This document shows positions 45,046 through 56,870 of a stretch of 64,000 nucleotides of DNA, one piece after another. A program made the position numbers and the translations under genes. The stretch covers positions 220,316-284,315 of the forward strand of contig JAAEAF010002760.1 of NCBI GenBank assembly GCA_011037195.1, given 5' to 3'. Each line of letters starts with the position of its first letter. Within the stretch, counting starts at the first letter, position 1. This DNA is from Triatoma infestans (lineage: Eukaryota > Arthropoda > Insecta > Hemiptera > Reduviidae). A model generated the notes under the pieces. That model ran no database searches. It saw only the letters and a program-made list of their open reading frames with translations, and was not told where the DNA came from.

Positions 45046-46324
45046 ATTAATAATAATGATTACCATCATCATAATTTTTACTATCATCAACAACATCATA
45101 AAAACCAATTAAAAAAAAATTTATAATTTTAAAATTTTTATATAAGTTGTTTAATAAAGAAAAGAAAATTTCAATTTCTGTCAAAATAAAAAAAATTCAA
45201 GGTCGTACATTTATATATAAAACAGGGTGCAATAATTTATCCTTTGATTTGTTTATTTTATTTTAATAACTGATTTTATTTTCATTTTAACCAAATATTT
45301 TATCCATTCAGAGTAATTTCAAATTAATATAATTATTATACTGGCGCCATATAAATTTACAATTAAAATTCATTATTAATTGTGTGAATGTTAATTGTAT
45401 TAGGTGTTAATACTGGAATTCTTAAAATAAAAATAGCAATAAAAATATTAATTTACATTTTACATCATATTTATGGTTGATTACAACTTTTATTACTATT
45501 ATTACAATGGGGCTTGCCAAAAGTAATACAGTTGAGGTAGAGGAAGTGTAGGTACATAATAAATTTGAGGAGTGGCACCCAGTATTGGCACTCCGCAAAA
45601 AGAACTCTACTTACCTATTATCACTCACTAGATTAACTCGCGAGCATTTTATGAAGCCATAGGCGCTTGAGACGTCTAGGATGATGGTCGGGAAAAGTTG
45701 CCTTGTAAATGTTTAACGCCCTTAATGGTTACGCACTTAAGACTGTCATTTTCAATAACAGTAGCAACAGAAGGATAACCCTAGGATTCTCAAAAATTCT
45801 ATTTTCTTATGATATAACTAAGTTATCGGACTTAAGTCATTATAAGCCCTTATTTAAAGTAACCTCTTAGGAGATAATCCGTAATGTTTTGTTAAATCAG
45901 ATGCCTGTGCAGGCAAAAAAATAAAAAAAAATCAACAACCATTAAGAGCCACTAGCAGTAAATTTGTCTTTAAGTTTCGGGTTTCGTTCAGCAAATTATA
46001 AACAAACTTATCTTGTAATTGATATTTACGTTTCAAACATTTGAACTTTGGGAAATATGGAATTTACCGATCCGATTATTTCAACACCAGTAGACGTGCC
46101 ACTTTCCGCTTTTTACAAAGTTGACGAGCGCGTCCACTTTGTCTTGACCGTTGACCGCCAAATCTAGGCATACTGCTTCTCTACAAAAATAGCTTCTGTA
46201 ATGAACCTATTAGCAACAAAAAAAATGAGCAGAAATATCACAGATCATTTTAAGCATTCTATAATTACTAAATAAAGACAAAGTGGAATAAAAAAGTCAA
46301 AGAAATAATAAATTGTAAAAAAAA
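45046..46324. other. AT-rich spacer
   Basis: No gene or known repeat recognised. Confidence 0.5.
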
Positions 46325-47225
46325 AAAAAAAATCTGGTGAAAACACTCACACAACTTTCTTTTACCTCCAGTTCTCAAAATTATAATTGACAAATATTAT
46401 AGTTAGTGTACCAAATTTAATGAAATTCGTCGAAAACTGTTCAGTAATTGCGCACTTCCGGTGTACTAATTTTTTTTCAAACTTCGAATTTTCGCCATTC
46501 TAATTTTGTTTGGATGATAAAATTGTATAATCAACTGTAATAGCACTTTAGAGAAAAACATATCCCCACTCCCCTAAAAGTGCCCTTAAATAAATTTTCC
46601 CAGAGAAATGTTTTAAGTAAAATTTGTAGATCTTTGTATGTGTAGTTTATAATATAAGAAGTTTCAAGAAAATCGTGGTAAAGTAAACGCACTTCCGGTC
46701 ATCCGATTTTTTCCAAACTCAGAATTTCAACAACTTAATTAATTCGAATTAACATTATTTAGATGATAGAATTGTCTAATAAACTGAAATAGCACTTTAG
46801 ATAAAAAAATCCAACCCCACCCATCCCCCTACAATTTCCCTTTAAATGAATTTTCCCGGAGAAATGTTTCAAATAAAAGTTGTAGCTCTTTGTGTGTGTG
46901 TGTGTAGTTGATATAACACGTTTGAAGAAAATCGTCTGAGCCATTTTTGAGAAAATTGCAAAAACGTAAAAAAAAACAAACTAGTAAAGTGGTACTTCCG
47001 ATTGAGGAATTTTGACAGATGTGAGATGCCATGGTGATACCTAAACGGAATATCAAGTTTCAACTTTCTACGATTTCTTGTTTTTGAGCTATGCTGTTCA
47101 CATATACACACACACCACAGACCATTTGCTAAAGACCACTTTTTTGGACTCAGAGGACCTCAAAACGAATATTTCCGGTGAAAACTCGATATCGAAAATT
47201 TGACGCGATTACAATACTTCCTATT
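46325..47225 (-). repeat. FamA copy
   Basis: ATCTGGTGAAAACACTCAC left edge; modules shortened (a deletion between about 46668 and 46690). The end reads TTCCTATTACTAGCATAAGC, so the terminal hairpin is mutated. Confidence 0.9.
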
Positions 47226-47344
47226 ACTAGCATAAGCATAAATACAAAATGTAAATGGAAGACTTTTTTCTAAATTTGAATATGAGTTGTTGACAATTTT
47301 GTATAATCATGCTATTTAGTTTTTTATTTCACTGCCATCACTTA

Positions 47345-47527
47345 TTGGATGGCGCACTAGCCTCTGGTGCGAGAATCGTTTATCGTGAGGAATTTGTTTA
47401 TCGCAACCAGGAAGAACTGAGAAGCTACAGTTGGTAGCGAAGGCTAAAACTAAAACAGCGTTTCTGAACGGGGCGTGCTTACCAAAACTCCACCAATAAA
47501 ACTCACCGTCTGGCTTTTATGATTTTT
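47345..47527 (+). mobile_element. SINE-2, copy 2, diverged
   Basis: GGATGGCGCACTAGCCTC, GGTGCGAGAA, then GAAGCTACAGTTGGTAGCGA and CGTCTGGC in the same order as 31310-31552 (reverse complement). Confidence 0.65.
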
Positions 47528-48094
47528 TCGTCAAGTTTCTTTTTCTTTTTTTTGGTTATATTATGTCACTCTTGATAATAATTTTATAAAATAAACATTA
47601 TTTAACAAAAGATATTTGTATAAAAAGAAAAAGACAAAGTGAGAGAGAGGTTTATTAAATCCAAATGAACATAGATTGCTTATTGTAATATTAACACAAT
47701 CAAATTGAATTTGGTGTCATTTATCATGAAAAAAAATATATTTATTACACTGGGACATGTGACTTTCATACATGAGTTCAGATAAAACCCACACGAGCGT
47801 AGGTGGCACCTGAACAAGTATTTGAAAACACTTCACTCAAGTATACAATATAAAAGGTTTTCTGAAATCGTTGCAGTAATTTAAGATAAATAATTTTTTT
47901 AAAAAAAAGGTTGGCTACCTTCCAAAGATTAAGTTCCATTGTAGAATACAGGATTAACTCTGCATTTTAAAAAGTTTGAATTAAGAAAATAATTAATTTA
48001 TAAATCATTATTTTTAAGTAATACTTTAAAAATATTTTAAAAAATGTTATTGATGTTATTTATATTAAATTTATTTTTAATTTTAATTGGGTTA
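47528..48094. other. AT-rich spacer
   Basis: Nothing recognised. Confidence 0.5.
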
Positions 48095-48203
48095 TTACTT
48101 TCTCTTATTCCTAGTATGTCAAATTTTCGATATCGAGTTTTCAGCGGAAATATACGTTTTGAGGTCCACTGAGTATACAAAAAAGGGGTTATTAGAAAAT
48201 GAC

Positions 48204-48246
<43 letters not shown>
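48204..48246. repeat. (TG)n microsatellite in FamA
   Basis: About 21 TG units. Confidence 0.95.
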
Positions 48247-48248
<2 letters not shown>

Positions 48249-48796
48249 CAGGATAGCTCGAACACGAAAATTCGGTGAAAGTTCAAAAAATTCCTCTACC
48301 GGAAGTATCACTTTACTGAATGTTTTGTTTGTTTTTTTCACTTTTTTGCAATTTTTTAAAAAATTGCTCCAACGATTTTCTTCAAACGTTGTACATCAAC
48401 TATTCATACAATGGTCTACAACTCTTATTTGAAACATTTCTCTAGAAGAATTTATTTAAGGGCACTTTTGGGGGACAGAGGTGGCGTTAGCTTTTCCTCT
48501 AAAGTGCTATTTCAATTTATTACATAATTCTAACATCTAAAAAATATTAATTAGAATTAAATACGTTGTTGAAATTCCGAAAATCGGATGATCACAAGAG
48601 CGTTTTTATTGAAAACTTTTTTTTTCAGTTTTCTGCTATTTTCTCTAAAACGGGTGCAACGACTTTCTCTAAACAGACTATGTGAACTACACATATAAAG
48701 AGCTACAACTTTTATTTGTAACATTTCTCCGGGTAAAGCCATTTAAGGGGGGCTTTTCTGGGAGTGTTGGAGTTATGTTTTCCTCCAAAGTGCTAT

Positions 48797-49038
48797 TTTT
48801 TTTTCTAAGGGATTATGCACTGCGACCTGAAAGATTCCTCAACCCCTCGGAGTCTTCTCAGTGCACTGACAGTCCCCGAGCAGTATTCTCTAGCTATAGA
48901 CTACACCGTCCATTACCGGACAAGTGAGTTTTAGAGGCTCCTAGAAAGAAAAAATCTAAAGGCAGCAAGCTGGATTTGAACCTGGAACCTCCGCCATGCT
49001 AGTCCAGCACGCTACCACTAAGCTAATCCCTTCTCTCG
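48797..49038 (-). mobile_element. SINE-1b inserted in FamA
   Basis: Sense head AAGGGATTAGCTTAGTGG, GGTTCAAATCC (B box), body CTAGGAGCCTCTAAAACTC, CAGTGCACTGAGAAG, tail TCTTTCAGGTCGCAGTGC, ATAATCCCTTAG and a short A tract. 10-bp duplication AAAGTGCTAT at 48787-48796 and 49039-49048. Confidence 0.93.
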
Positions 49039-49310
49039 AAAGTGCTATCTTAGTTGATTATATAATTCTACCATCTAAGCAAATTAATTAGAAAGAAATA
49101 GATTTCAAAATATTCCTAGTCTCATGGAAATTAGTTACCCAGAATTGCGTTTTTACTGAATAGTTTTTTTCAGTTTTCGCATTTTTCTCCATAAATACAA
49201 CAATGAATTTCATGAAATTTGGTATACTAATTATAAAATTTGTCAATTTTAATTTTGTAAACTGAATATTATGAATTCTTTGGAGAAATTTTTGTGAGTG
49301 TTTAACATCA

Positions 49311-50212
49311 ATTTTATTTTGTCGTAAATGGCCAAATATAGAATGTCAGACATATATTTTATCTTGCATTTCTTCATTATTCACTTTTGCATTCTTTGCT
49401 TTCCTTGAAATATATATATTTGGAAACAGGAAAATATTTCCTATTTCAGGATAAATTTAACTGCGCAAATATTCTCCATTTTTTCTTTTTTTTTTTTTTT
49501 TAACACAAGATTTAATATTGGATGATAGCTTATTTATTTTTACTTTTACTTTTTCCTTTTTTTAAACTCCAATCAAAACGGTTTGCGCAACACTATAAAA
49601 AAAAAAAAACAGCCAGGTAAAGATGCGTCACATTATCGATTATAACAGGAAGTAGATAATAATTATGAATGAATATTTGTAACATTAAAAACAAATCATA
49701 TCGTAACAATTTACGTCTTTTGTAGCGTAATACTTATATAAACATTTTATAAGAATAATTGTAATATTTATTTTTGTAGTAATCCCTTCCTTTTCAATAC
49801 TATAAAACTTGATTATCTAAACGGTAACTTATTGGAAATGACGTAGGTAGATTATATTATATAATTTTACGATAAAGTCTTTTCTTTTTTTTGTTTACCA
49901 GAATAGTATTCTTAAAATGATCCAATAATTGGCAGCCGTTACTTCCATGTTATCTCAGTTAAGTTCCAAGCTTTACTGCACCGGAGGGTGATAAATTCAT
50001 GCTAGGAGATTCTTTTATTTTCGATTACCTTATTTTATTATATATAATCATCAGTACTATATTTACATATTTTTCTTAAGAAATGATCAATTAATTTGAA
50101 TACTATGGAAAGTATTATATCTAAAATGCTGTGAATATAGTAGGCCAATTGATTAAATCTGTTGAGAAATACTGCATGACTTTCTCGAGCTGCAATTGGC
50201 TTAGATATGCTG
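49311..50212. other. AT-rich spacer
   Basis: A T18 run near 49484 and an A12 run at 49598; nothing recognised. Confidence 0.5.
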
Positions 50213-51210
50213 ACATGTTACTCCTAGTAAGAGGAAGTATTGTAAAAATTGTGAAATTTTCGATATCGAGTTTTCACCGGAAATATCCATTTTTAGGTCC
50301 CCTGAGTCCAAAAAAAGGGGTTTTTAGCAAATGGGTATGTGAACAGCATAGCTCAAAAACGAAAACTCGTAGAAAGTTGAAACTTGATATTCCGTTTAGG
50401 TATCACCATGGGATCTGACAGTACGTTATCTGTCAAAATTCCACAACCGGAAAGTACCACTTTACTAGTTGTTTTTTTTTTTTTACTTTTTTGTGATTTT
50501 CTCAAAAATGGCTTCAACCATTACCTTCAAAATTGGTACATCAACTACACATACAAAGAGCTACAACTTTTATTTGAAACATTTCTCCGGGAAAAATTCA
50601 TTTAAGGGCAATTTTTGGGGAGGGGTGAGGTTAGGTTTTCATCTAAAGTGCTATTTCAGTTTATTGGACGATTCGCTCATTTACATAATGTTAATTAGAA
50701 TTAAATATATTGTTGAAATTCCAAGTATGAAATAAATCGCATAACCGGAAGTGCGTTTACATTACCACTTTACTAAATTTTTTTTTTTTTTTCACTTTTT
50801 CGCGATTTTCTCAAAAATAGCTCCGACGATTTTCTTGAAAATTCATATATAAACTACGCATACAAAGATCTACAATTTTTACTTAAAAACATTTCTCTAG
50901 GAACATTCATTTCAGGGCACTTTTAGGGAAAGAGTGGGGGGTTATGTTTTTTTTTTAAAATGCTATCATTGTTGATTATCAACAAATTCTATCATCCAAA
51001 CAAAATTAATTAGAAATAAATAGATGGCCAAAATTCCAAGTTTCAAGAAAATCAGTAAACCGGAAGTGCGCTTTTACCTCCGAACAGTTTTTTTTTCAAT
51101 TTTCGACGAATTTCATTAAATTTGATACACTAATTATAACATTTGTCAATTATAATTTTGAGAATTGGAGTAAAAGAAAGTTGTGTGAGTGTTTCATACC
51201 ACATTTTTTT
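50213..51210 (+). repeat. FamA copy, best reference copy, without TG tract
   Basis: Starts TTACTCCTAGTAAGAGGAAG. The site of the TG tract reads GCAAATGGGTATGTGAACAG. Module I is about 50470-50780 and module II about 50785-51085, giving a period near 305; then partial module III and the end GGAGTAAAAGAAAGTTGTG. Confidence 0.95.
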
Positions 51211-51214
51211 GATA

Positions 51215-51345
51215 CAGAGGGCTTCAATTCGAGTATTTCCGAATTCGATATCGAAATTTTGACACGATCCCAGTAATTCCGCTTAAAGCAGTATAAGAAA
51301 GTTAAAAAATGTGATATGAATCACTCTCAAGACTTTCTATTACTC
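51215..51345 (-). repeat. FamA end fragment
   Basis: GGGCTTCAATTCGAGTATTT, TTCGATATCGAAATTTTGAC, ACGATC match FamA's first 100 bases in reverse; then AATCACTCTCAAGACTTTCT begins another scrap. Confidence 0.6.
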
Positions 51346-54017
51346 CAAATTAATTATTTTGAAAATGACAAATTTTCGTTAAACCGAAATTTTAATAAAT
51401 GTATAGTTGACCCCAACTATGGATAGTCGAAAGTTACCACAAGTTAGTATATTAAATTCGGATAGGAAAGTGGTTGATGCGTAAATAGTCGACGCGCTAC
51501 CGTTCAGATTCTACAAAAAAAAAACAGACAGAGAATCTGAATTCAGCCTTCCAGATGCTCTATAGTTATGTACAGAAACATGTAAATAAAAACAGTTGGT
51601 TACACTAGTACTTAATTACTGTATCAATGGACCATGAAAATATAACATCCAACAATGTCATGAGAAGATGTCCAAACATTTGAATGTTCTTAACAAGCTA
51701 ACAGCAATTTACAATGCTTAACTGTATTTGTAACACTTTATAATACTATAGGTATATTTCCAAATGGAATTGTAAATAACGCTTGGTTATAATAGTATAT
51801 TATCGAGGGATTCTGCGACAACTAGCCACCATTATATCTGTAGGCCATTTAATAATCTAAATGAAAGGTAAGGGTTTGTGTAGAACTGCAATAACTCTTT
51901 ATAAATTTATATGAATAGTAAAGCACTAGGGAATTTTAGTTAGTTTAATAGAAGATTAAGTGGCAACTCTCGGGAATAATCAGATGAGAATTGTAATAGC
52001 TTTACCATAACTGATCTGTCATTTTAACATTAAACACCTTATTAAAACGTTCACTTGTAGGAATGTTAGTTACATTACTAACCTTGGTAGCACAAATAGA
52101 ATTTAACTTCGTAACATAGTAAATATGCTATGACTAACGCTTGACTATATGTGTAAAGTTGTCAATTCTGTTGTTGTTTTTTTTTTTTTTCCTTTATTTA
52201 TAGTATTTCAGTATTTATAGCTTCGTAAAATTAATTAAAATAAAATAATTCTTTTATTATGAACTTTATTGTATTTGTTTTTTAATACTGTTTTGTAATT
52301 TTCTCGACAAATATGTTTTCAAATTAGCAGAAACACCTGACCAACTAAGCCAGCCGTAATTTACTCATATAAATATAATTACTCAATACTCACATATTTA
52401 CTCATTGAATATGTGGATGGTTCCGCAAGCTGGATAACAATTAGGGTTTTATCTTATTTTTCGCTTGTTCCTGGACCGGGTTTTGGATTTGACAGTGTGG
52501 TATGTGACAGAAGCATTAAGTTGAAGCCCACTCGGTACACGAATTAATAGCGTTATTCTGACGATGGATGAGAAACTGAAACCGCTCTGAAACAAGCAAA
52601 AAAAATAACCCTGCTAAACCATATAATCCCAGACCAGATAGATATAAATATAATTTTTGAAAATTAATACAAATGCAATAATAAACTGCAATATACACTT
52701 CATCAGAATTATTAAATCTGATTTCTCTTTAAATAAAACTGCACCAGCCTTTGATCTGTTTTTAATAAAAGGAGTACTTTTCTGTTTTCTATCAGCTCTT
52801 ATATCATAAAAGTTTGTAATACTGTTCTTAATATCTTTGATAATTCAGAGACCAAAAAAAAAAGTAACATTTTATAAAAATAAAAGACAGAATGAGTGAA
52901 ATTGGATGAGTTAGGGGTGTAAATTTTAGCCCAGATTTGTTTTATTTTATTTAGGGATAAGATCTTTAATCCCTACAAAATATAGGCACTATTCAAATTA
53001 CGTCAGATTGGTGATAATTAACTAAAAATCAAAAAAAGTTATAGAGGGTTGTTATGAATTCTATATTTACATTGATTAAGATATCTTGATAACGTTGACG
53101 TCATTCAATGGTTTAGCGAGGAAAAATGGAATTCTCTGAAACTCTTTTTGATATACAATTAAAAAGGAAAAGTCAATTAAAAGCTATTTATTGCTATGAC
53201 TTCCACTAAAACACCTACAATAAATTGTGGGAGAAAAAAACGTACAATTTATTTTAAAAATTAAATATGAAACGTCACTTCTTAGTGCAATTAACACGTT
53301 GACTCAGCCAGGCTGAACGATTTTTGAATACACACTAATCGTTCCTTTGAGCCGTGGCTATCTTATAACATATACGGGAGTTTCAAGATATTAGGATGTC
53401 TATGTTTAAGAAGCACATATAGATAGATTTTATATGGTAGATTGGTACCAGTGGCCCGAAATTAAACGTCAAGTTTAGCACACATAAAAATTAAACAAAA
53501 ATATATATTGAATATGTGGATGGGTCCGCAATGCAGGATAACATCTAGGATTGATTTTATTCGTCTTACAATAATAAATATGCATGCATGCTATTAATAA
53601 ATAGGTACAATAAAATCATGCATGCTATGACGGATAAAATTCAAAAAATATATATGTACATATATTATTAAAAAAAAAATATGTATACTCAATAAAAATG
53701 CTCTTTTTAGAACTAAAGTTATAAGAATCAAATAAACATTTTAAAAAACCAAGTATGGTTTTCTCATCATGAGCTTTGCACTCTCCAGAAACCTGCTTTG
53801 CTTTCCTTATGGCAAGATGGCGTGCATGGTTTATCTTCGTCATTTTTGTAAGAAACTGTAGTTCTTCCCTTTTTTTTGTCTAATTTATAATACCAGTGTT
53901 TGTTACAGAACTAAACTCTTTTAGAATAAAAATAAGCACCTCAAAAGGGAACATGATTAAATGTTATAACGTACTCATTATGTACTGAGAGATATACAGA
54001 TGGCGACGATAGAAGGA
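51346..54017. other. AT-rich spacer with one decayed ribozyme-like motif
   Basis: 52558-52582 reads CTGACGATGGATGAGAAACT, GAAAC: a CTGACGA core with a failed stem II. TTAACACGTTGACTCAGCC at 53292 resembles a DNA-transposon end but no partner end was found. No genes seen. Confidence 0.4.
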
Positions 54018-54682
54018 ATGTAAATTCACGCTGCATGTATCTTTCCTCCTCACTGAGGTAATAGCAAAACAATACTAAACTAGAATCTACATCAATTTTA
54101 AATGTTTTTCTAAATATTAATTAAAAAAAAAAAGAAAGTTCGGAGTTTTTAATTCGTTTGAATAAATTAATAATCAGTGAAGGAGTTAATATAATTACTA
54201 GGGAAGGGATTAGCTAAGTGGTTAGCGGGTTGGACTCCCACGCGGAGGTCCCGAGATCGAGTCCAGTGCTACCCTTAGATTTTTTTTCTTCCTAGGAGCC
54301 TCTACAGCTCACTATTCGGGGATGGACAGTGTTGTCTGCAGCGAGAGAACACTGTCCGGAGGCCGGCAGTGCACTGAGAAGGCTCCGGGCGCTAATGACC
54401 ATAGATGTTGAAGCGCCTTGAATTAAATATATATATTTAATATAATTAAAAATTGAATTTTCAATATTTTAAGCTTTCTTTAAGAATTTCGTTTGCATAA
54501 AAATTCACTGCAGAACCAACCTAACCAGGTCCTCTTGCCCCAAAGCATTATGACGTGACCGTGTAGACCTAAGAGACGTATAAGCAGATTGGCCGATTTG
54601 TGGTCTTTGTTGATTTTGTTTTGACTAAGAAAGAGGTAGGCTTTCTCAAATGGCGCGTGATTTCTCAAATTGACCCTATGAT
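54018..54682 (+). repeat. Long inverted repeat, left arm (partner 56055-56475)
   Basis: Without the SINE the arm is about 425 bp and pairs with 56055-56475. Shared strings: TAATAGCAAAACAATACTAA, TAATTCGTTTGAATAAATTA, GGTCCTCTTGCCCC, GGCCGATT and GATTTTGTTTTGACTAAGAA. The 1.37-kb spacer is AT-rich without coding. The layout is that of a foldback-like DNA element or of an inverted duplication. Confidence 0.85.
54198..54436 (+). mobile_element. SINE-1a, best-preserved copy, in left arm only
   Basis: GGGAAGGGATTAGCTAAGTG, GTTAGCG (A box region), GAGATCGAGTCC (B box), CCTAGGAGCCTCTACAGC, GGAGGCCGGCAGTGCACTG, AGAAGGCTCC, then GAAGCGCCTTGAATTAAATA. TTAATATAATTA flanks it (54186-54197, 54437-54448). 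The right arm lacks the SINE. Confidence 0.92.
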
Positions 54683-56054
54683 CAACTGTTCGGATAAACT
54701 CTCAGGAACATTTGTGATTTATATATATATATATATTAGATACATATATGTGTATTATATATATATTACATTTATATATATACATGTGTATTATATATAT
54801 ACATTATATATATATATATGAGACCAATTTTCTTCATTAAAGTTATTCTCCACTTACCTAGTTTCCAATATTTCGCAAAATATAGATTTGCACATATTTT
54901 ATTAGTTTGAATATTTAATAATTGAGGACGAAAGAGAGACAAGGACATGCTTAACATGGAACAGTATCAGCAACATATATTAAACAAAGGAAAACTTTAC
55001 TTAATTAAACGAAACCAAATGTGGTCTTAATTAATGCGGTCTTATAGTTTCATGTTTAACTATCTAGCATTCATATTGAGAAGTCATATCTCATATATTG
55101 TTTTTTTTTTACAATCTACTAGTTTGGTCTTTAATTGTAATAAAGTGCTGGGCTAAGATTAATCAATAAAACCAAAAATAGCAAGATAAATTAAGGGTTA
55201 AAATAAATGTTTCAACGAAAATAAATGACTCTTACTATCAGATAAATTCATTTGCAGTGTAAATAAGAAAAATAATCATACGAAAATAGATAATAATTAT
55301 TCTTTCAGAAAGTAAAGCATTATACTTTCTTGACGTAATAATTCAAACAAATCAATTATATTTTCCCATTCGATGGTTTTTCTCTTTGATTTAAAAAAAT
55401 AATAATAATCATTAGAAGAATAAAAAAGATCGAAGAAACAAATTTTTTTTTTCTTTTTTTCTTCGGAACATGTATAAACAATCCAAACATTGGACAATTC
55501 GTGAATATAGGAGAACTGTTCAAAATTAAAAATTCATAGAATAATATCGACAAGCTAAGTGAAATTGCCGAGTCAGCGGCCCAATTTCTGACGGGATAAC
55601 AAGCTTTTAAATACATAATATAATAGTCTAGTTTCACATTGGAAAATCGGGTTCAATATTTTACTTAACAATATTAGTAGTAGTATTCACTAGAGTGTTA
55701 GAGTTTACGAGAATAGCGTTAGAATTCAGGACAATCGTCGAATTATACAGATACAAGTTTCTCTATACATTGACAGGTAAACTGTAGAATAATTAAACGT
55801 TTAGACCAAAGCTATGGAAATATTTCTGCAATTCAATTCTATATAAACTTCCTCTTATTAAACATTACCAAATGAGGAAGAATTCTAACAAATAGTTTAA
55901 AAAATTCAATAAATTATTATTTGATATAAAAAATAGAAAAAAAAAAGAATTAAAATTAATTTTACTTTTACTAGAAAACTGTTTTTATAATAATAAAAAC
56001 TGCATGACATATTTTTATAACAATTCAATTCAAAGAGTCTTCGAATCTTATTTT
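54683..56054. other. AT-rich spacer of the inverted repeat
   Basis: (AT)n tracts at 54719-54815; no coding frame or repeat landmark found. Confidence 0.55.
54719..54815. repeat. (AT)n / TATATACA low-complexity block
   Basis: Four AT tracts separated by ACATGTGTATT-like units, able to form many small hairpins. Confidence 0.9.
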
Positions 56055-56475
56055 CTTAGGGCCAATTTGAGAAATCACGCTCTAGCCAAGCCCTACTCTT
56101 TCTTAGTCAAAACAAAATCAACAAAGACCACAATCGGCCAAATCCAATCGGCTTATACGTCTCTTAAGTCTACAGTGTCCCGTCATAAGGCTTAGGGGCA
56201 AGGGGACCTGGTTAGGTTGGTGCTGTAGTGAATCTTTATGCAAATGAAATTCTTAAAGAAAGCTTAAAGTATTGAAAATTCAATTTGTAATTATATTAAT
56301 TATATTAACTCCTTCACTGCCTTATTAATTTATTCAAACGAATTAAAAAATCCGACCTTTCATTTTTTTTAATTAATATTTAGATAACATTTAGAATTGA
56401 TGTAGATTCTAGTTTAATATTGTTTTGCTATTACTACAGTAAGGGGAATATATACATGCGGCCAATTTGCAGAAA
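56055..56475 (-). repeat. Long inverted repeat, right arm
   Basis: Reverse complement of 54018-54682 minus the SINE. At the SINE site the arm reads continuously through AATTATATTAATTATATTAA. Confidence 0.85.
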
Positions 56476-56645
56476 GTTTTGTATTGTATCAAACATTAAT
56501 AGAATGAAGTCTTGATTTTCTGATTTAAGGGGTTTGGAATCACTCGCCGAGTCGAATCACAACTGAACAACCAGCAGATTGCTTTTCAGCAGTTTACGAG
56601 AATTTAGTTTGTTACAGTGGAATAATTAATGATAAGAAATGATAA

Positions 56646-56870
56646 AAACGAGCTGTATGATTGTAAGATAGTATAAGTAACTAAAATAATGTTGTTGAAC
56701 ATTTAATATATATAAGCATGTTATTTGATAATCACGTATTATACATTACATATTTTTCCTTTTCATAATCCACATACACCATTCACGCAACATAAATATG
56801 GGACAAAAACATCCTGATGATGGGCGAACGCCCGAAACCGATCGAAGAAGCAGCTATCACGGAAAACTAG
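56646..56870 (+). repeat. Ribozyme-bearing direct repeat, first copy
   Basis: TGTAAGATAGTATAAGTAAC, TATTATACATTAC, CTTTTCATAATCCACATACA, CCATTCACGCAA, then ACATCCTGATGATGGGCGAA and CGCCCGAAACCGATCG. Matches 58005-58245. The hammerhead core is intact (56810-56838) but stem III palindrome (CCGATC) and the stem I 3' strand (GAAG) are each changed. Confidence 0.8.

Larger units (their letters stand above)
48095..49310 (+). repeat. FamA copy split by SINE-1b
   Basis: 48095-48796 carries the start, TG tract (48204-48246) and first module. 49039-49310 continues the second module to a decayed 3' end. The two parts join at AAAGTGCTAT, duplicated around the SINE. Confidence 0.9.

Noticed and set aside
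53292..53360. TTAA plus CACGTTGACTCAGCC as a piggyBac-like terminus
   Set aside because: No inverted partner or transposase nearby; a single TTAA-edge motif is too weak.
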